Source: Lachnospiraceae bacterium AC3007 (GTDB taxonomy: Bacteria > Bacillota > Clostridia > Lachnospirales > Lachnospiraceae). Taken from it: a stretch of 32,049 nt of DNA. Both the position numbers and the translations under genes were made by a program. The DNA is taken from positions 1 through 32,049 of the forward strand of contig JHYK01000031.1 in the NCBI GenBank assembly GCA_000621405.1, in the 5' to 3' direction. Each line of letters starts with the position of its first letter. Position 1 is the first letter of the stretch. Shown here piece by piece: positions 7,767-15,518 of the stretch. Below the pieces are notes generated by a model, which searched no databases, was not told the origin of the DNA, and saw only the letters and a program-made list of their open reading frames with translations.

Positions 7767-8799
7767 ACCTTATATATTGCTTCTGGTTTTCTGCGTGGCC
7801 GCTCTGCTTTTTGCGGGATGCGGCGCGGATGACACTCATGTGAAGGAGGCCGAGGCGCTGATAGATAACGGCTCCTACAGTGAGGCACTCGACAGCCTCG
7901 ATGTCGCCGAGAACATGGGTGAGAACATGCGTCTCGTGCAGAGGCTTCGGGGCATAGCTCATATGGGGCTCTCCGAATATGACGCGGCTGTCACGGAATT
8001 CACGGAGGCGCTGTCGTCCAATAAGGGATATGCGCAGGATTTTGATCTGGATGTATCTTATTACCTCGCAGTCGCCCAGTACAGGCTGGGGGATGTGAAG
8101 GATGCGCAGGATACTTATTCTGCTATCATAGCGCTCTTTCCAAAGGAATCGGATGCCTACTATCTGAGGGGCAGGACTTATCTTGTCCTGCAGGATGCTG
8201 ACAATGCCAAGTCGGACTTTGACAAGGCGGTGAAGCTCACTCCGGATGATCCGGATCTCTATGTACAGATATATGAGGCGCTTGCGGATGCGGGGATGGC
8301 CGACGACGGACAGAGGTATCTGAAGAGCGCGATGGAGCTCAATACGAAGCTCTCTTCTTTCCAGAAGGGAAGGCTCTACTACTGCATGGGGGATTACGAG
8401 AGGGCAAAGCAGGACCTCGAGTCCGCGGTGCAGGGCGGGAAGGATCCGCAGGCGACGCTGTATCTCGGGCGTACTTACGAGGCGCTCGGTGACATGAACT
8501 ACGCGGCATCTCTCTACAGGTCGTATCTTGAGGGGGATCCGGGCAATGCGCAGGTCATGAACCAGCTGGGGCTCTGCCTCATAGCGCTGGATGATTATTC
8601 CGGGGCGGTGGATGCTTTTAACCGCGGGATAGATCTGGGGGATCCGGGGATGGATCAGTCGCTGAGGTTCAATCAGATCGTGGCTTATGAGTATCTGGGG
8701 GATTTTGACAGGGCGAAGACTCTGATGGCCGATTATCTGGCGGCGTATCCGGCGGATGAAGAGGCGCTGAGGGAGAACGGGTTCCTGGAGACGAGATGA
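7747..8799 (+). CDS. TPR-repeat lipoprotein
   Basis: 350 aa. The ATG at 7747 is preferred over upstream in-frame starts because it gives a proper lipoprotein signal peptide: basic MVRSKNR, hydrophobic YILLLVFCVAALLF, then AGC with Cys about 26 as the lipidated residue (Phe at -3 is slightly unusual). The mature part is nearly all tetratricopeptide repeats with the usual A/G/Y/A pattern, for example YLRGRTYLVLQDADNAKSDF and YYCMGDYERAKQDLESAV. Such proteins are surface-anchored scaffolds for protein contacts. The start overlaps the end of the diguanylate cyclase gene by 20 nt, so translation is likely coupled. The partner is unknown. Confidence 0.85.
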   Translation: MVRSKNRPYILLLVFCVAALLFAGCGADDTHVKEAEALIDNGSYSEALDSLDVAENMGENMRLVQRLRGIAHMGLSEYDAAVTEFTEALSSNKGYAQDFDLDVSYYLAVAQYRLGDVKDAQDTYSAIIALFPKESDAYYLRGRTYLVLQDADNAKSDFDKAVKLTPDDPDLYVQIYEALADAGMADDGQRYLKSAMELNTKLSSFQKGRLYYCMGDYERAKQDLESAVQGGKDPQATLYLGRTYEALGDMNYAASLYRSYLEGDPGNAQVMNQLGLCLIALDDYSGAVDAFNRGIDLGDPGMDQSLRFNQIVAYEYLGDFDRAKTLMADYLAAYPADEEALRENGFLETR

Positions 8800-8859
8800 T
8801 AATATTTGTTTTCGGGGGCGTCAGGCTCTCGGAGACGAGGTTTTTTGAGGAGATAAGCA

Positions 8860-10929
8860 ATGTTTTATGTAGTAAAAAGGGACGGACAGAAGGCTGACTT
8901 TGACATATCGAAGATAAATGATGCCATAGTGAAGGCTTTTGTGGCCTGCGAGAAGCAGTACAACAACGACATCATAGAGCTGCTCTCCCTCAGGGTCACG
9001 GCGGATTTTGAGGAGAAGATAGAGGGTGACACGATAGGTGTCGAGGACATACAGGACTCTGTCGAGAAGGTATTGAACCAGGCGGGCTTTACCGAGATCG
9101 CGAAGGCCTACATCCTATACCGCAAGCAGAGGGAGAATGTCAGGAACATGAATTCCGCCATCCTGAATTACAGGGATGTCGTGAATTCATACGTGCACAA
9201 CGAGGACTGGCGGGTGAAGGAGAATTCCACCATCACCTACAGCGTGGGCGGACTGATCCTGTCCAATTCGGGAGCGGTGACTGCGAATTACTGGCTCTCC
9301 GAGATCTATGATCAGGAGATAGCGGATGCGCACAGGAACTGCGACATGCACATCCATGATCTCTCCATGCTGACAGGCTACTGCGCGGGATGGTCTCTTA
9401 TGCAGCTGCTTCAGGAGGGCCTTGGCGGTATCAAGGGGAAGATCTCTTCTTCTCCTGCAAAGCATCTCTCGGTGCTCTGTAACCAGATGGTCAATTTCTT
9501 AGGCATCATGCAGAATGAATGGGCCGGAGCGCAGGCGTTTTCTTCTTTTGATACATATCTTGCGCCTTTTGTCAGGGCCGAGAATCTCTCATACAGGGAA
9601 GTAAAGCAGTGCATAGAATCCTTTATCTTCGGTGTGAACACGCCGTCGAGATGGGGGACGCAGGCGCCATTTACGAATATCACGCTTGACTGGACGGTGC
9701 CGGAGGATCTGGCCGACATGCCTGCCATCGTGGGCGGCAAGCCGCAGGACTTCTGCTATAAGGACTGCAAGAAGGAGATGGATATGGTGAACCGCGCCTT
9801 CATCGAGACCATGATAGAGGGCGACGCGGACGGAAGGGGATTCCAGTATCCGATACCGACCTACTCCATCACGAAGGATTTTGACTGGTCGGAGACTGAG
9901 AACAACAAGCTCCTCTTTGAGATGACGAGCAAGTACGGGACGCCGTATTTTTCAAACTATGTGAATTCCGACATGAAGCCGTCGGATATAAGATCCATGT
10001 GCTGCAGGCTTCGCCTTGATCTGCGTGAGCTTCGCAAGAAGAGCGGAGGATTCTTCGGATCGGGCGAGTCGACGGGATCGATCGGTGTCGTGACGCTCAA
10101 CATGCCGCGCCTTGCTTATCTGTCCATAAGCGAGTCGGATTTCTTTACAAGACTCGACAGGCTCATGGATATTGCGGCGAGGTCGCTGAAGATCAAGCGT
10201 GATCTCGTGTCGAGGCTTCTCGATGAGGGGCTCTATCCTTATACGAAGAGGTATCTCGGGACTTTCAAAAATCATTTCTCGACGATAGGGCTCGTGGGGA
10301 TGAACGAGGCGTGCCTCAATGCCAACTGGATCGGTCATGACCTGACTCATGAGGATTCGCTTGAATTTACCAAAAAGACGCTGAATCATATGCGGGAGAG
10401 GCTCATAGAGTATCAGGAGCAGTACGGGGACCTCTATAATCTGGAGGCGACGCCTGCGGAGAGCACGGCCTACAGGCTGGCAAAGCATGACCGTGAGAAG
10501 TATCCGAACATGATAATGGCGGGCGAGCCCGGGGAGACGCCTTACTACACGAATTCTTCGCATATGCCGGTGGGCTTCACGGATGATATCTTCGAGGCGC
10601 TCGACAAGGAGGACGCGCTCCAGGTGCTGTATACTTCGGGGACGGTATTTCATGCTTTCCTCGGGGAGAAGCTGCCTGACTGGCGCGCTGCGGCGGAGCT
10701 TGTGAAGAAGATATCGGACAATTACAAGCTGCCTTACTACACGATCACGCCGACGTATTCGGTGTGCCCGGAGCACGGGTATCTGGCGGGCGAGCAGAGG
10801 AGCTGTCCCAAGTGCGGGAAGCCGACTGAGATATATTCGAGGATAACCGGGTATTACAGGCCCGTGCAGAACTGGAACGACGGGAAGATACAGGAATTCG
10901 CGGACAGGAAGACGTATGAGATAGATTAA
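8860..10929 (+). CDS. nrdD: Anaerobic ribonucleoside-triphosphate reductase (class III)
   Basis: 689 aa; ATG 8860 behind GAGGAG. The enzyme reduces NTPs to dNTPs without oxygen using a glycyl radical. The N-terminal ATP-cone (MFYVVKRDGQKADFDISKI) binds the allosteric nucleotide. The C-terminus has the zinc site (CPEHGY and CPKCG cysteines) and the radical loop RITGYYRPVQNWNDG with the radical glycine at about residue 664. Length is normal for the family. Its activase NrdG, usually the next gene, is not in this window; pyrF follows after 137 bases. No NrdR box was recognised upstream. Confidence 0.95.
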   Translation: MFYVVKRDGQKADFDISKINDAIVKAFVACEKQYNNDIIELLSLRVTADFEEKIEGDTIGVEDIQDSVEKVLNQAGFTEIAKAYILYRKQRENVRNMNSAILNYRDVVNSYVHNEDWRVKENSTITYSVGGLILSNSGAVTANYWLSEIYDQEIADAHRNCDMHIHDLSMLTGYCAGWSLMQLLQEGLGGIKGKISSSPAKHLSVLCNQMVNFLGIMQNEWAGAQAFSSFDTYLAPFVRAENLSYREVKQCIESFIFGVNTPSRWGTQAPFTNITLDWTVPEDLADMPAIVGGKPQDFCYKDCKKEMDMVNRAFIETMIEGDADGRGFQYPIPTYSITKDFDWSETENNKLLFEMTSKYGTPYFSNYVNSDMKPSDIRSMCCRLRLDLRELRKKSGGFFGSGESTGSIGVVTLNMPRLAYLSISESDFFTRLDRLMDIAARSLKIKRDLVSRLLDEGLYPYTKRYLGTFKNHFSTIGLVGMNEACLNANWIGHDLTHEDSLEFTKKTLNHMRERLIEYQEQYGDLYNLEATPAESTAYRLAKHDREKYPNMIMAGEPGETPYYTNSSHMPVGFTDDIFEALDKEDALQVLYTSGTVFHAFLGEKLPDWRAAAELVKKISDNYKLPYYTITPTYSVCPEHGYLAGEQRSCPKCGKPTEIYSRITGYYRPVQNWNDGKIQEFADRKTYEID

Positions 10930-10986
10930 TAAATATGACATATCGCTCTCGCATGGACCACATGCCATCGGGCTTAAGCGCTGCAC

Positions 10987-11006
10987 AATATGCCCTTTGG
11001 CATATT
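10987..11006 (+). terminator. Hairpin between nrdD and pyrF, weak terminator candidate
   Basis: AATATGCC / GGCATATT forms a perfect 8-bp stem with a CTTT loop, 58 bases after the nrdD stop. It is AT-rich and followed by a mixed A/T stretch (ATCATAATTTG) instead of a clean T run, so termination would be weak. Confidence 0.4.
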
Positions 11007-11066
11007 ATCATAATTTGTTCTCCGGGCATGCACTCATGCAAGGAGATGTAGACAGGTGAAAATAAT

Positions 11067-12005
11067 ATGATCAGTAGATTAATCGATGAGATAACGAAAA
11101 AGAATGCGCCGGTAGTGGTGGGGCTGGACCCGAACCTTTCGTTCGTGCCGGGCTTCCTGCTCGAGGAGGCCGTGCGCGAGAAGGGGGAAGGACTTGAGGC
11201 TGCGGCCTCGGCTGTGCTTTCCTTTAATAAGGGGATAGTGGATGCGGTGTATGATCTTATTCCCGCGGTGAAGCCTCAGATAGCGATGTATGAGCAGTTC
11301 GGGATACCGGGGCTTCGCGCTTACCGGCAGACCGTGGAGTACTGCCACGAGAAGGGGCTTATCGTCATCGGCGATGTGAAGCGCGGCGATATCGGCTCGA
11401 CTTCCGAGGCGTATGCGAGGGCGCATCTTGGCGAGATGAAGGTTGGCGGGAGTGTCACGAGGCCCTTTGATGAGGATTTTGCGACGGTCAATCCGTATCT
11501 TGGGTCTGATGGCGTGAAGCCTTTCATAAAGGTGTGCAATGAGTGTGACCGAGGGATCTTCGTGCTCGTGAAGACGTCCAATCCTTCGAGCGGCGAATTC
11601 CAGGATCAGATCGCGGGGAGCGAAGGGAGACCCCTCTACGAACTCGTGGCGGACAAGGTGCGCGAGTGGGGGCTTGACTCCATGGACGGCTCTTACAGCA
11701 ATGTCGGCGCCGTGGTCGGAGCGACGTACCCTGAGCAGGGCGCTGCTGTCAGGGCGCTGATGCCGCATTCCTTTATCCTCGTGCCGGGATATGGCGCGCA
11801 GGGCGGCAAGGCGGAGGATCTCAAGGTCTTCTTTAACAAGGACGGACTCGGGGCGATCGTCAATTCGAGCCGCGGGATCATAGCGGCCTACACGAAGGAG
11901 CCGTACAGCGGCAGGTTCGACGAGAGGGCCTACGCGGATGCGGCGAGGGAGGCCGTGCTCGACATGCTCCGGGATATCCGGGAGAATGCGCTGGGAGAAA
12001 AATAA
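11067..12005 (+). CDS. pyrF: Orotidine 5'-phosphate decarboxylase, type 2
   Basis: 312 aa; ATG 11067 with AGGTG upstream. It converts OMP to UMP, the last step of de novo pyrimidine synthesis, in the cytosol. Visible motifs are the N-terminal VVVGLDPNLSF and the catalytic block GDVKRGDIGST with the essential Asp-Lys-Asp network (Lys about 105). The length and the form of these motifs match the longer type 2 PyrF rather than the short, roughly 235-aa B. subtilis type. No other pyr gene lies nearby. The stop codon falls inside a 15-bp direct repeat that brackets an inserted intergenic repeat. Confidence 0.93.
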   Translation: MISRLIDEITKKNAPVVVGLDPNLSFVPGFLLEEAVREKGEGLEAAASAVLSFNKGIVDAVYDLIPAVKPQIAMYEQFGIPGLRAYRQTVEYCHEKGLIVIGDVKRGDIGSTSEAYARAHLGEMKVGGSVTRPFDEDFATVNPYLGSDGVKPFIKVCNECDRGIFVLVKTSNPSSGEFQDQIAGSEGRPLYELVADKVREWGLDSMDGSYSNVGAVVGATYPEQGAAVRALMPHSFILVPGYGAQGGKAEDLKVFFNKDGLGAIVNSSRGIIAAYTKEPYSGRFDERAYADAAREAVLDMLRDIRENALGEK

Positions 12006-12075
12006 TTGCCAAGGTGTCAGGGGGACGTACCTTTTGACACCCCGGCGGATGCTTTCGATCAAAAATAATTGCCAA
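11998..12075. repeat. 15-bp direct repeats bracketing an inserted repeat copy
   Basis: AAAAATAATTGCCAA occurs at 11998-12012, across the pyrF stop codon, and again at 12061-12075. The 48 bases between start with the 27-bp intergenic repeat. This looks like an insertion with target duplication at the 3' end of pyrF, though recombination could give the same picture. Confidence 0.7.
12014..12040 (-). repeat. 27-bp intergenic repeat, copy 1 (inverted orientation)
   Basis: This is the exact reverse complement of the copies at 13763, 21982 and 23335. In this orientation it begins GTGTCAGGGGGACG and ends CCTTTTGACAC, with 6-bp complementary ends (GTGTCA/TGACAC). Confidence 0.9.
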
Positions 12076-12097
12076 CATTGTCGGAGTATCGTATATA
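12069..12097 (+). promoter_or_regulatory. Putative sigma-A promoter of the leader peptide gene
   Basis: TTGCCA (12069-12074), a 17-bp spacer and TATATA (12092-12097). The -35 box lies in the second copy of the 15-bp direct repeat. A 7-bp hairpin (CGATCAC/GTGATCG, 12131-12146) lies in the leader before the ribosome binding site. Confidence 0.5.
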
Positions 12098-12172
12098 TAG
12101 ACAGAAGGGAAGATCATAACGGTGGTGCTACGATCACAGGTGATCGGTAATATATGAACGGAGGTAAAGGAT

Positions 12173-12424
12173 ATGGGTATTTTCAACAGTAAACTCAGTG
12201 ATGATGAACTTGATGTAGTAAGCGGAGGCGGAATATTCGATTCGAGCGGACTGAGCACGGATGACAATGAGAATAAGAAGGATCCCTGGGAAGTCATCGA
12301 TGACGGCGACGGAAAGGTGCTCGCAAGGTGTAAGACCCAGAATGAGGCTCTCTATGTAGCCGGCCAGAAGAAGGTCAACAGCGTGGAATACACCTGGCCC
12401 CAGGTGCAGCAGCTCAGGGGCTGA
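12173..12424 (+). CDS. Double-glycine leader peptide (bacteriocin/RiPP-like precursor)
   Basis: 83 aa; ATG 12173, eight bases after GGAGG. The N-terminus has the classic secretion leader pattern: KLSDDELDVVSGG, ending in a Gly-Gly cleavage site at about residues 18-19, as recognised by peptidase-containing ABC transporters. The remaining 60-odd residues are acidic, then form a compact-looking stretch (WEVIDDGDGKVLARCKTQNE, then the TWPQVQQL end) with one Cys. There is no Cys/Ser/Thr-rich core as in lantibiotics. No transporter, modifying enzyme or immunity gene is adjacent, so it is an orphan precursor exported by a distant system, or a signal or effector peptide. Function unknown. Confidence 0.75.
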   Translation: MGIFNSKLSDDELDVVSGGGIFDSSGLSTDDNENKKDPWEVIDDGDGKVLARCKTQNEALYVAGQKKVNSVEYTWPQVQQLRG

Positions 12425-12438
12425 GTAAGTAACCGGAA

Positions 12439-12506
12439 GTGACAGGGGTAAGTCAGCGGGGACGGTTCTCAGTGAGAACCGTCCCCCGTTGACTTATCCC
12501 TGTTAC
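12439..12506. repeat. Large GGGGACGG palindrome, probable bidirectional terminator
   Basis: A near-perfect inverted repeat is centred on GGTTCTC-AGT-GAGAACC (12464-12480), with outer arms ACAGGGGTAAGTCAGCGGGG and its near complement. It sits between the convergent leader-peptide gene and the minus-strand nuclease gene, so it could end transcription from both sides. It is made of two inverted copies of the GGGGACGG half-unit seen elsewhere in the window. Confidence 0.85.
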
Positions 12507-12508
12507 GT

Positions 12509-13501
12509 TTATTGCTTTAGTCTTTCAATCTCTTCCTTGAGCCGTTTCACCTCGTTTTCGGCTTCCAAGGCGCGCTGCTCCGCAGCCTCGGCTCTTTGCG
12601 TGACAAGCTCGACACGTTCCTTCAGCTCGTCCACCATGTATTTCTCGGTATTCCTGTCCATTATGTACAATGCTTCTGAAAACATACTTGTCAGCTCCTT
12701 CGGATCCTTCCGGAATACTGCTATCTCTTTATACATGGCAGAAAATTCCGGGTGCGCACTTATCAGTTTCACTACGCTCTCGATATCTGACCTGATGAGA
12801 AATGAGAGCCATGCTTCTAATTCTTCATTTATATTTTGGGCATTTTCCTTAAAAGAGTCAAGCGTGATATACGTTATCCTGGCTGTCTCCGGCAGCTCTA
12901 TACCGCTGCTGTAGGATACCTCCCTTTTGTGGATATATTCTTTCGTTCCTGCGAATTCTTCTGATGACTTTTCCATGAGGACAAACAGATACACCGGGGT
13001 GATTCCTTTATAGCTGAACTTGTCCTTGTATTCTTCTTTCCTCCGGTTGTATTGCCGCATTATCATATCCGATACATAGCAGCTGCTCCTCTGTGACGGG
13101 AACATATATCCCATCTTCTGCATCTCCACATCTACGAAACTCCCATCCTCCAGTTCAACAATGATATCCATTATGACAAAGGAGCCCTTGTCGATTATCT
13201 GAGAGCCTTCTCTGGAGAGTACTGCTTTTATCTTTACCTTCTGTCCAATAAGGGCTGATATGAGCCTTTCAACTCGTTCTCTGCGTTCATCCGGATTGAA
13301 AATCTTGCGGAAAAAGTTGTCGTAGAGGATGTTCAAACTGCTCTCACCCGCCAGGAAATTCACCAGTTCATTTTGCATGGCTTCTGTGAGTGCGAGATAT
13401 TTCTCGTAAGTCACCCGGTTACTTTTGATCTCTGTCAGGACCTCCTCATGAGTCCTCGGTTTTCCGAATACTTCAGCTGCGATTGAATTTGGATTTGACA
13501 T
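12509..13501 (-). CDS. PD-(D/E)XK nuclease-family putative transposase (Rpn/PDDEXK-like)
   Basis: 330 aa. The ATG at 13501 (MSNPNSIAAEVFGKP) is chosen because AAGAGG lies just upstream; an upstream in-frame start would add 39 unlikely residues. The N-terminal half has the nuclease core NILYDNFFRKIFN, then FVIMDIIVELEDGSFVDVEM followed by Gln-Lys. It is like the D...(D/E)xQ/K active site of the PD-(D/E)XK 'nuclease family transposase' group found in many copies in Clostridia. The C-terminal 50 residues (VELVTQRAEAAEQRALEAEN onward) are a coiled coil. A palindrome lies at each end of the gene, and the unit lies between inverted copies of the 27-bp repeat. The family is linked to DNA breakage and recombination, and its exact role is unknown. 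Confidence 0.8.
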   Translation of the reverse strand: MSNPNSIAAEVFGKPRTHEEVLTEIKSNRVTYEKYLALTEAMQNELVNFLAGESSLNILYDNFFRKIFNPDERRERVERLISALIGQKVKIKAVLSREGSQIIDKGSFVIMDIIVELEDGSFVDVEMQKMGYMFPSQRSSCYVSDMIMRQYNRRKEEYKDKFSYKGITPVYLFVLMEKSSEEFAGTKEYIHKREVSYSSGIELPETARITYITLDSFKENAQNINEELEAWLSFLIRSDIESVVKLISAHPEFSAMYKEIAVFRKDPKELTSMFSEALYIMDRNTEKYMVDELKERVELVTQRAEAAEQRALEAENEVKRLKEEIERLKQ

Positions 13502-13672
13502 GATGCCTCTTTCCCGATGCACGGAACGCGGAAGAAAAGAGAGTAGAACAAAAACGAACTCCACGGCATCGGATGAAATATAAATGATTGGTAATCCGAC
13601 CGGATGAGATCCGATCATTATCGGCGAGTGCCGATCAAGTGACGCTTATGATATCACGTTGAGGATATTCGA

Positions 13673-13744
13673 GTCAACAGGAGGGGACGGTACTCAGTGA
13701 CTCCTTTTTTCAAAAAGGAGTCACTGAGTACCGTCCCCGTTGAC
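13673..13744. repeat. Long perfect hairpin with GGGGACGG arms
   Basis: GGGGACGGTACTCAGTGACT and the following CCTTTTT (13683-13709) pair perfectly with 13712-13738. Outer arms GTCAAC (13673-13678) and GTTGAC (13739-13744) extend the stem. It lies upstream of the nuclease gene (minus) and the LCP gene (plus). The rest of 13502-13892 holds a small ATCGGC/GCCGAT hairpin at about 13621, the 27-bp repeat and the LCP promoter. Confidence 0.9.
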
Positions 13745-13762
13745 TTCCCTTGTGGTGCAAAG

Positions 13763-13789
13763 GTGTCAAAAGGTACGTCCCCCTGACAC
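13763..13789 (+). repeat. 27-bp intergenic repeat, copy 2
   Basis: Begins GTGTCAAAAGGTACG and ends CCCCTGACAC; identical over 27 bp to three other copies in the window. With the inverted copy at 12014-12040 it encloses the leader peptide and nuclease genes. Confidence 0.9.
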
Positions 13790-13820
13790 GTTCTATTTCT
13801 TGTGCCGGGATTGTCAAAAT

Positions 13821-13849
13821 TTGACTATATATTGTATATGAGATATACT
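13821..13849 (+). promoter_or_regulatory. Sigma-A promoter of the LCP-glycosyltransferase operon
   Basis: TTGACT (13821-13826), a 17-bp spacer and TATACT (13844-13849), in AT-rich surroundings 44 bases before the LCP start codon. Near-consensus boxes and optimal spacing make this convincing. Confidence 0.7.
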
Positions 13850-13892
13850 TAAACGTCTTAATAAATTCGTAACAAGTCGGAAGGAAACCTTA

Positions 13893-15518
13893 ATGGCAAC
13901 CAGGAACGGATCCGGAAGAGACAGGTCGGGCATAGGAAGATACGATGAATATAATGGCTTCGGCGAATTCAGGCGCGATGAGCGTCTTGATTTTGATGAC
14001 AGCGACGATCGTGTGATGCAGGCCTTGAGAGGTAATGCCGGAGGCGGCCGTTACCCGGAGGATGAAGACGGGTATTACGGCGATGGTGAGCCATATTACG
14101 GACCGCAGAACGGTGGGGGCGGATATTATCCGGACGAGGACGAGTATTACGACGAGGACGGATATTACGAAGACGACTATTACGACGACGGTCCATATCC
14201 GGAGGACGACGAATATTACGAAGAGGATGACTATTACGAGGACGACTACTATGAGGACGAGCCTCGCGTAAGGGGCGGCAGGGCCCCGAGGCAAAGGCAG
14301 AAGGCGCCGGGGAAGAGCGCGCCGAGGCCGAAGAAGAGCCGTCCTGCACGCGGACGCAAGCCTGCTCCTTCCAAGCCGCAAAAGGGCAGGAAGGGCGCGC
14401 CTCCCAAGGGCGGAAAGAAGGGCGGTCCCAATGAGCCCAGGAAGAAAAAGCGCTGGGTGCTCTTCATCATAGAGATGCTTGTATTTGCGGTCCTGCTCGT
14501 GGCTCTTTTCATTATGATGAAATGGAGCAAGGTCAATAAGGAAGAGCTGAAGGAGAGCCAGATATACATCAATGAAGAGCTGAAGGCTGTGCTTGATGAG
14601 GATCTGGAGAGCTCTGAGAACGGCAAGGATGAGTGGGGCATGAAGGAATACAAGAATGTGGCGCTATTCGGCGTGGATGCCGGCGGCACAAGATCCGACA
14701 CCATCATCATCGCTTCCATCAATACCAAGACAAATGAGGTAAAGATGTGCTCTGTCTACAGAGACACATATCTCAATATAGACAGCATGGAGAATCCGAC
14801 ATACAACAAGGCGAATTCGGCATATGCAAAGGGCGGCCCCGAGCAGGCCATCAGGATGCTGAACATGAACCTTGACATGAACGTGGATGACTTCGTGACG
14901 GTGGACTTTGCTGCGCTCGAGGAGGTCATAGACGATCTCGGCGGCGTGGAGATAGATGTGCAGCCCGAGGAGATCGACTACATCAATGATTACCAGTTCA
15001 GTATAGTCATGGATCTCGGAGGCCCGAATGAGGGCAAGATCAAGAACCCCAGGAACTTCACGGCTGTCACGGAGCCCGGTCTGCAGACGCTGAACGGACT
15101 TCAGGCCACGGCTTACTGTCGTATCAGATACACCGCAGGTTCTGATTTCCGCCGTACAGAGAGGCAGAGGGCTGTCATATCTCAGATAGTGGAGAAAGCA
15201 AAGAAGGCATCGCTTCCCCAGCTCAACAGTATCATGGATGACGTGCTTCCGAAGATCACGACGAGCTTCACGGCGGCTGAATTCGCGGCCTATGCTTCAA
15301 AGGTCGGAAGCTACTCCATAGGCGAATCGAAGGGATTCCCGTTTGAGAACGTGACCGGTAATATCGGCAAGCAGTCGATGGTCGTGCCGGATACGCTGGT
15401 GATGAACGTGGCCGAGATGCACACCTTCCTCTTCGGACCGTCGCAGTATTCGCCGACGACATCCGTGCAGGAGATATCTGAGAAGATCGAAGCCGACAGG
15501 GTCAAGAGCGGACTGTGA
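13893..15518 (+). CDS. LytR-CpsA-Psr (LCP) family cell-wall glycopolymer ligase
   Basis: 541 aa; ATG 13893 after GGAAGG. LCP enzymes transfer undecaprenyl-linked glycopolymers (teichoic acid, capsule) onto peptidoglycan. Residues 1-185 are a long cytoplasmic tail. About 55-127 are very rich in Tyr, Asp and Glu (repeats such as EYYEEDDYYEDD), followed by a strongly basic Arg/Lys/Pro/Gly stretch. One membrane helix follows at about 188-210 (WVLFIIEMLVFAVLLVALFI). The extracellular LCP domain starts at about 253 (NVALFGVDAGGTRSDTIIIA) and has the polyprenyl-phosphate-binding arginines in CSVYRDTYLNI and YCRIRYTAGSDFRRTERQR. The tail is unusually long and charged for the family. It overlaps the next gene by 4 nt (GTGA). 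Confidence 0.92.
   Translation: MATRNGSGRDRSGIGRYDEYNGFGEFRRDERLDFDDSDDRVMQALRGNAGGGRYPEDEDGYYGDGEPYYGPQNGGGGYYPDEDEYYDEDGYYEDDYYDDGPYPEDDEYYEEDDYYEDDYYEDEPRVRGGRAPRQRQKAPGKSAPRPKKSRPARGRKPAPSKPQKGRKGAPPKGGKKGGPNEPRKKKRWVLFIIEMLVFAVLLVALFIMMKWSKVNKEELKESQIYINEELKAVLDEDLESSENGKDEWGMKEYKNVALFGVDAGGTRSDTIIIASINTKTNEVKMCSVYRDTYLNIDSMENPTYNKANSAYAKGGPEQAIRMLNMNLDMNVDDFVTVDFAALEEVIDDLGGVEIDVQPEEIDYINDYQFSIVMDLGGPNEGKIKNPRNFTAVTEPGLQTLNGLQATAYCRIRYTAGSDFRRTERQRAVISQIVEKAKKASLPQLNSIMDDVLPKITTSFTAAEFAAYASKVGSYSIGESKGFPFENVTGNIGKQSMVVPDTLVMNVAEMHTFLFGPSQYSPTTSVQEISEKIEADRVKSGL

Noticed and set aside
9952-10986. Long minus-strand frame (344 codons) opposite nrdD
   Set aside because: It is antisense to a clear nrdD, has no ribosome binding site, and its composition (very rich in Arg, His and Leu) is that of a shadow of GC-rich codons.
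11079-12062. Minus-strand frame (327 codons) opposite pyrF
   Set aside because: A shadow of pyrF codon usage with no recognisable domain and no start signal.
13502-13618. 39-residue N-terminal extension of the PDDEXK gene
   Set aside because: The internal ATG at 13501 has a good ribosome binding site, and the extension has no resemblance to the family.
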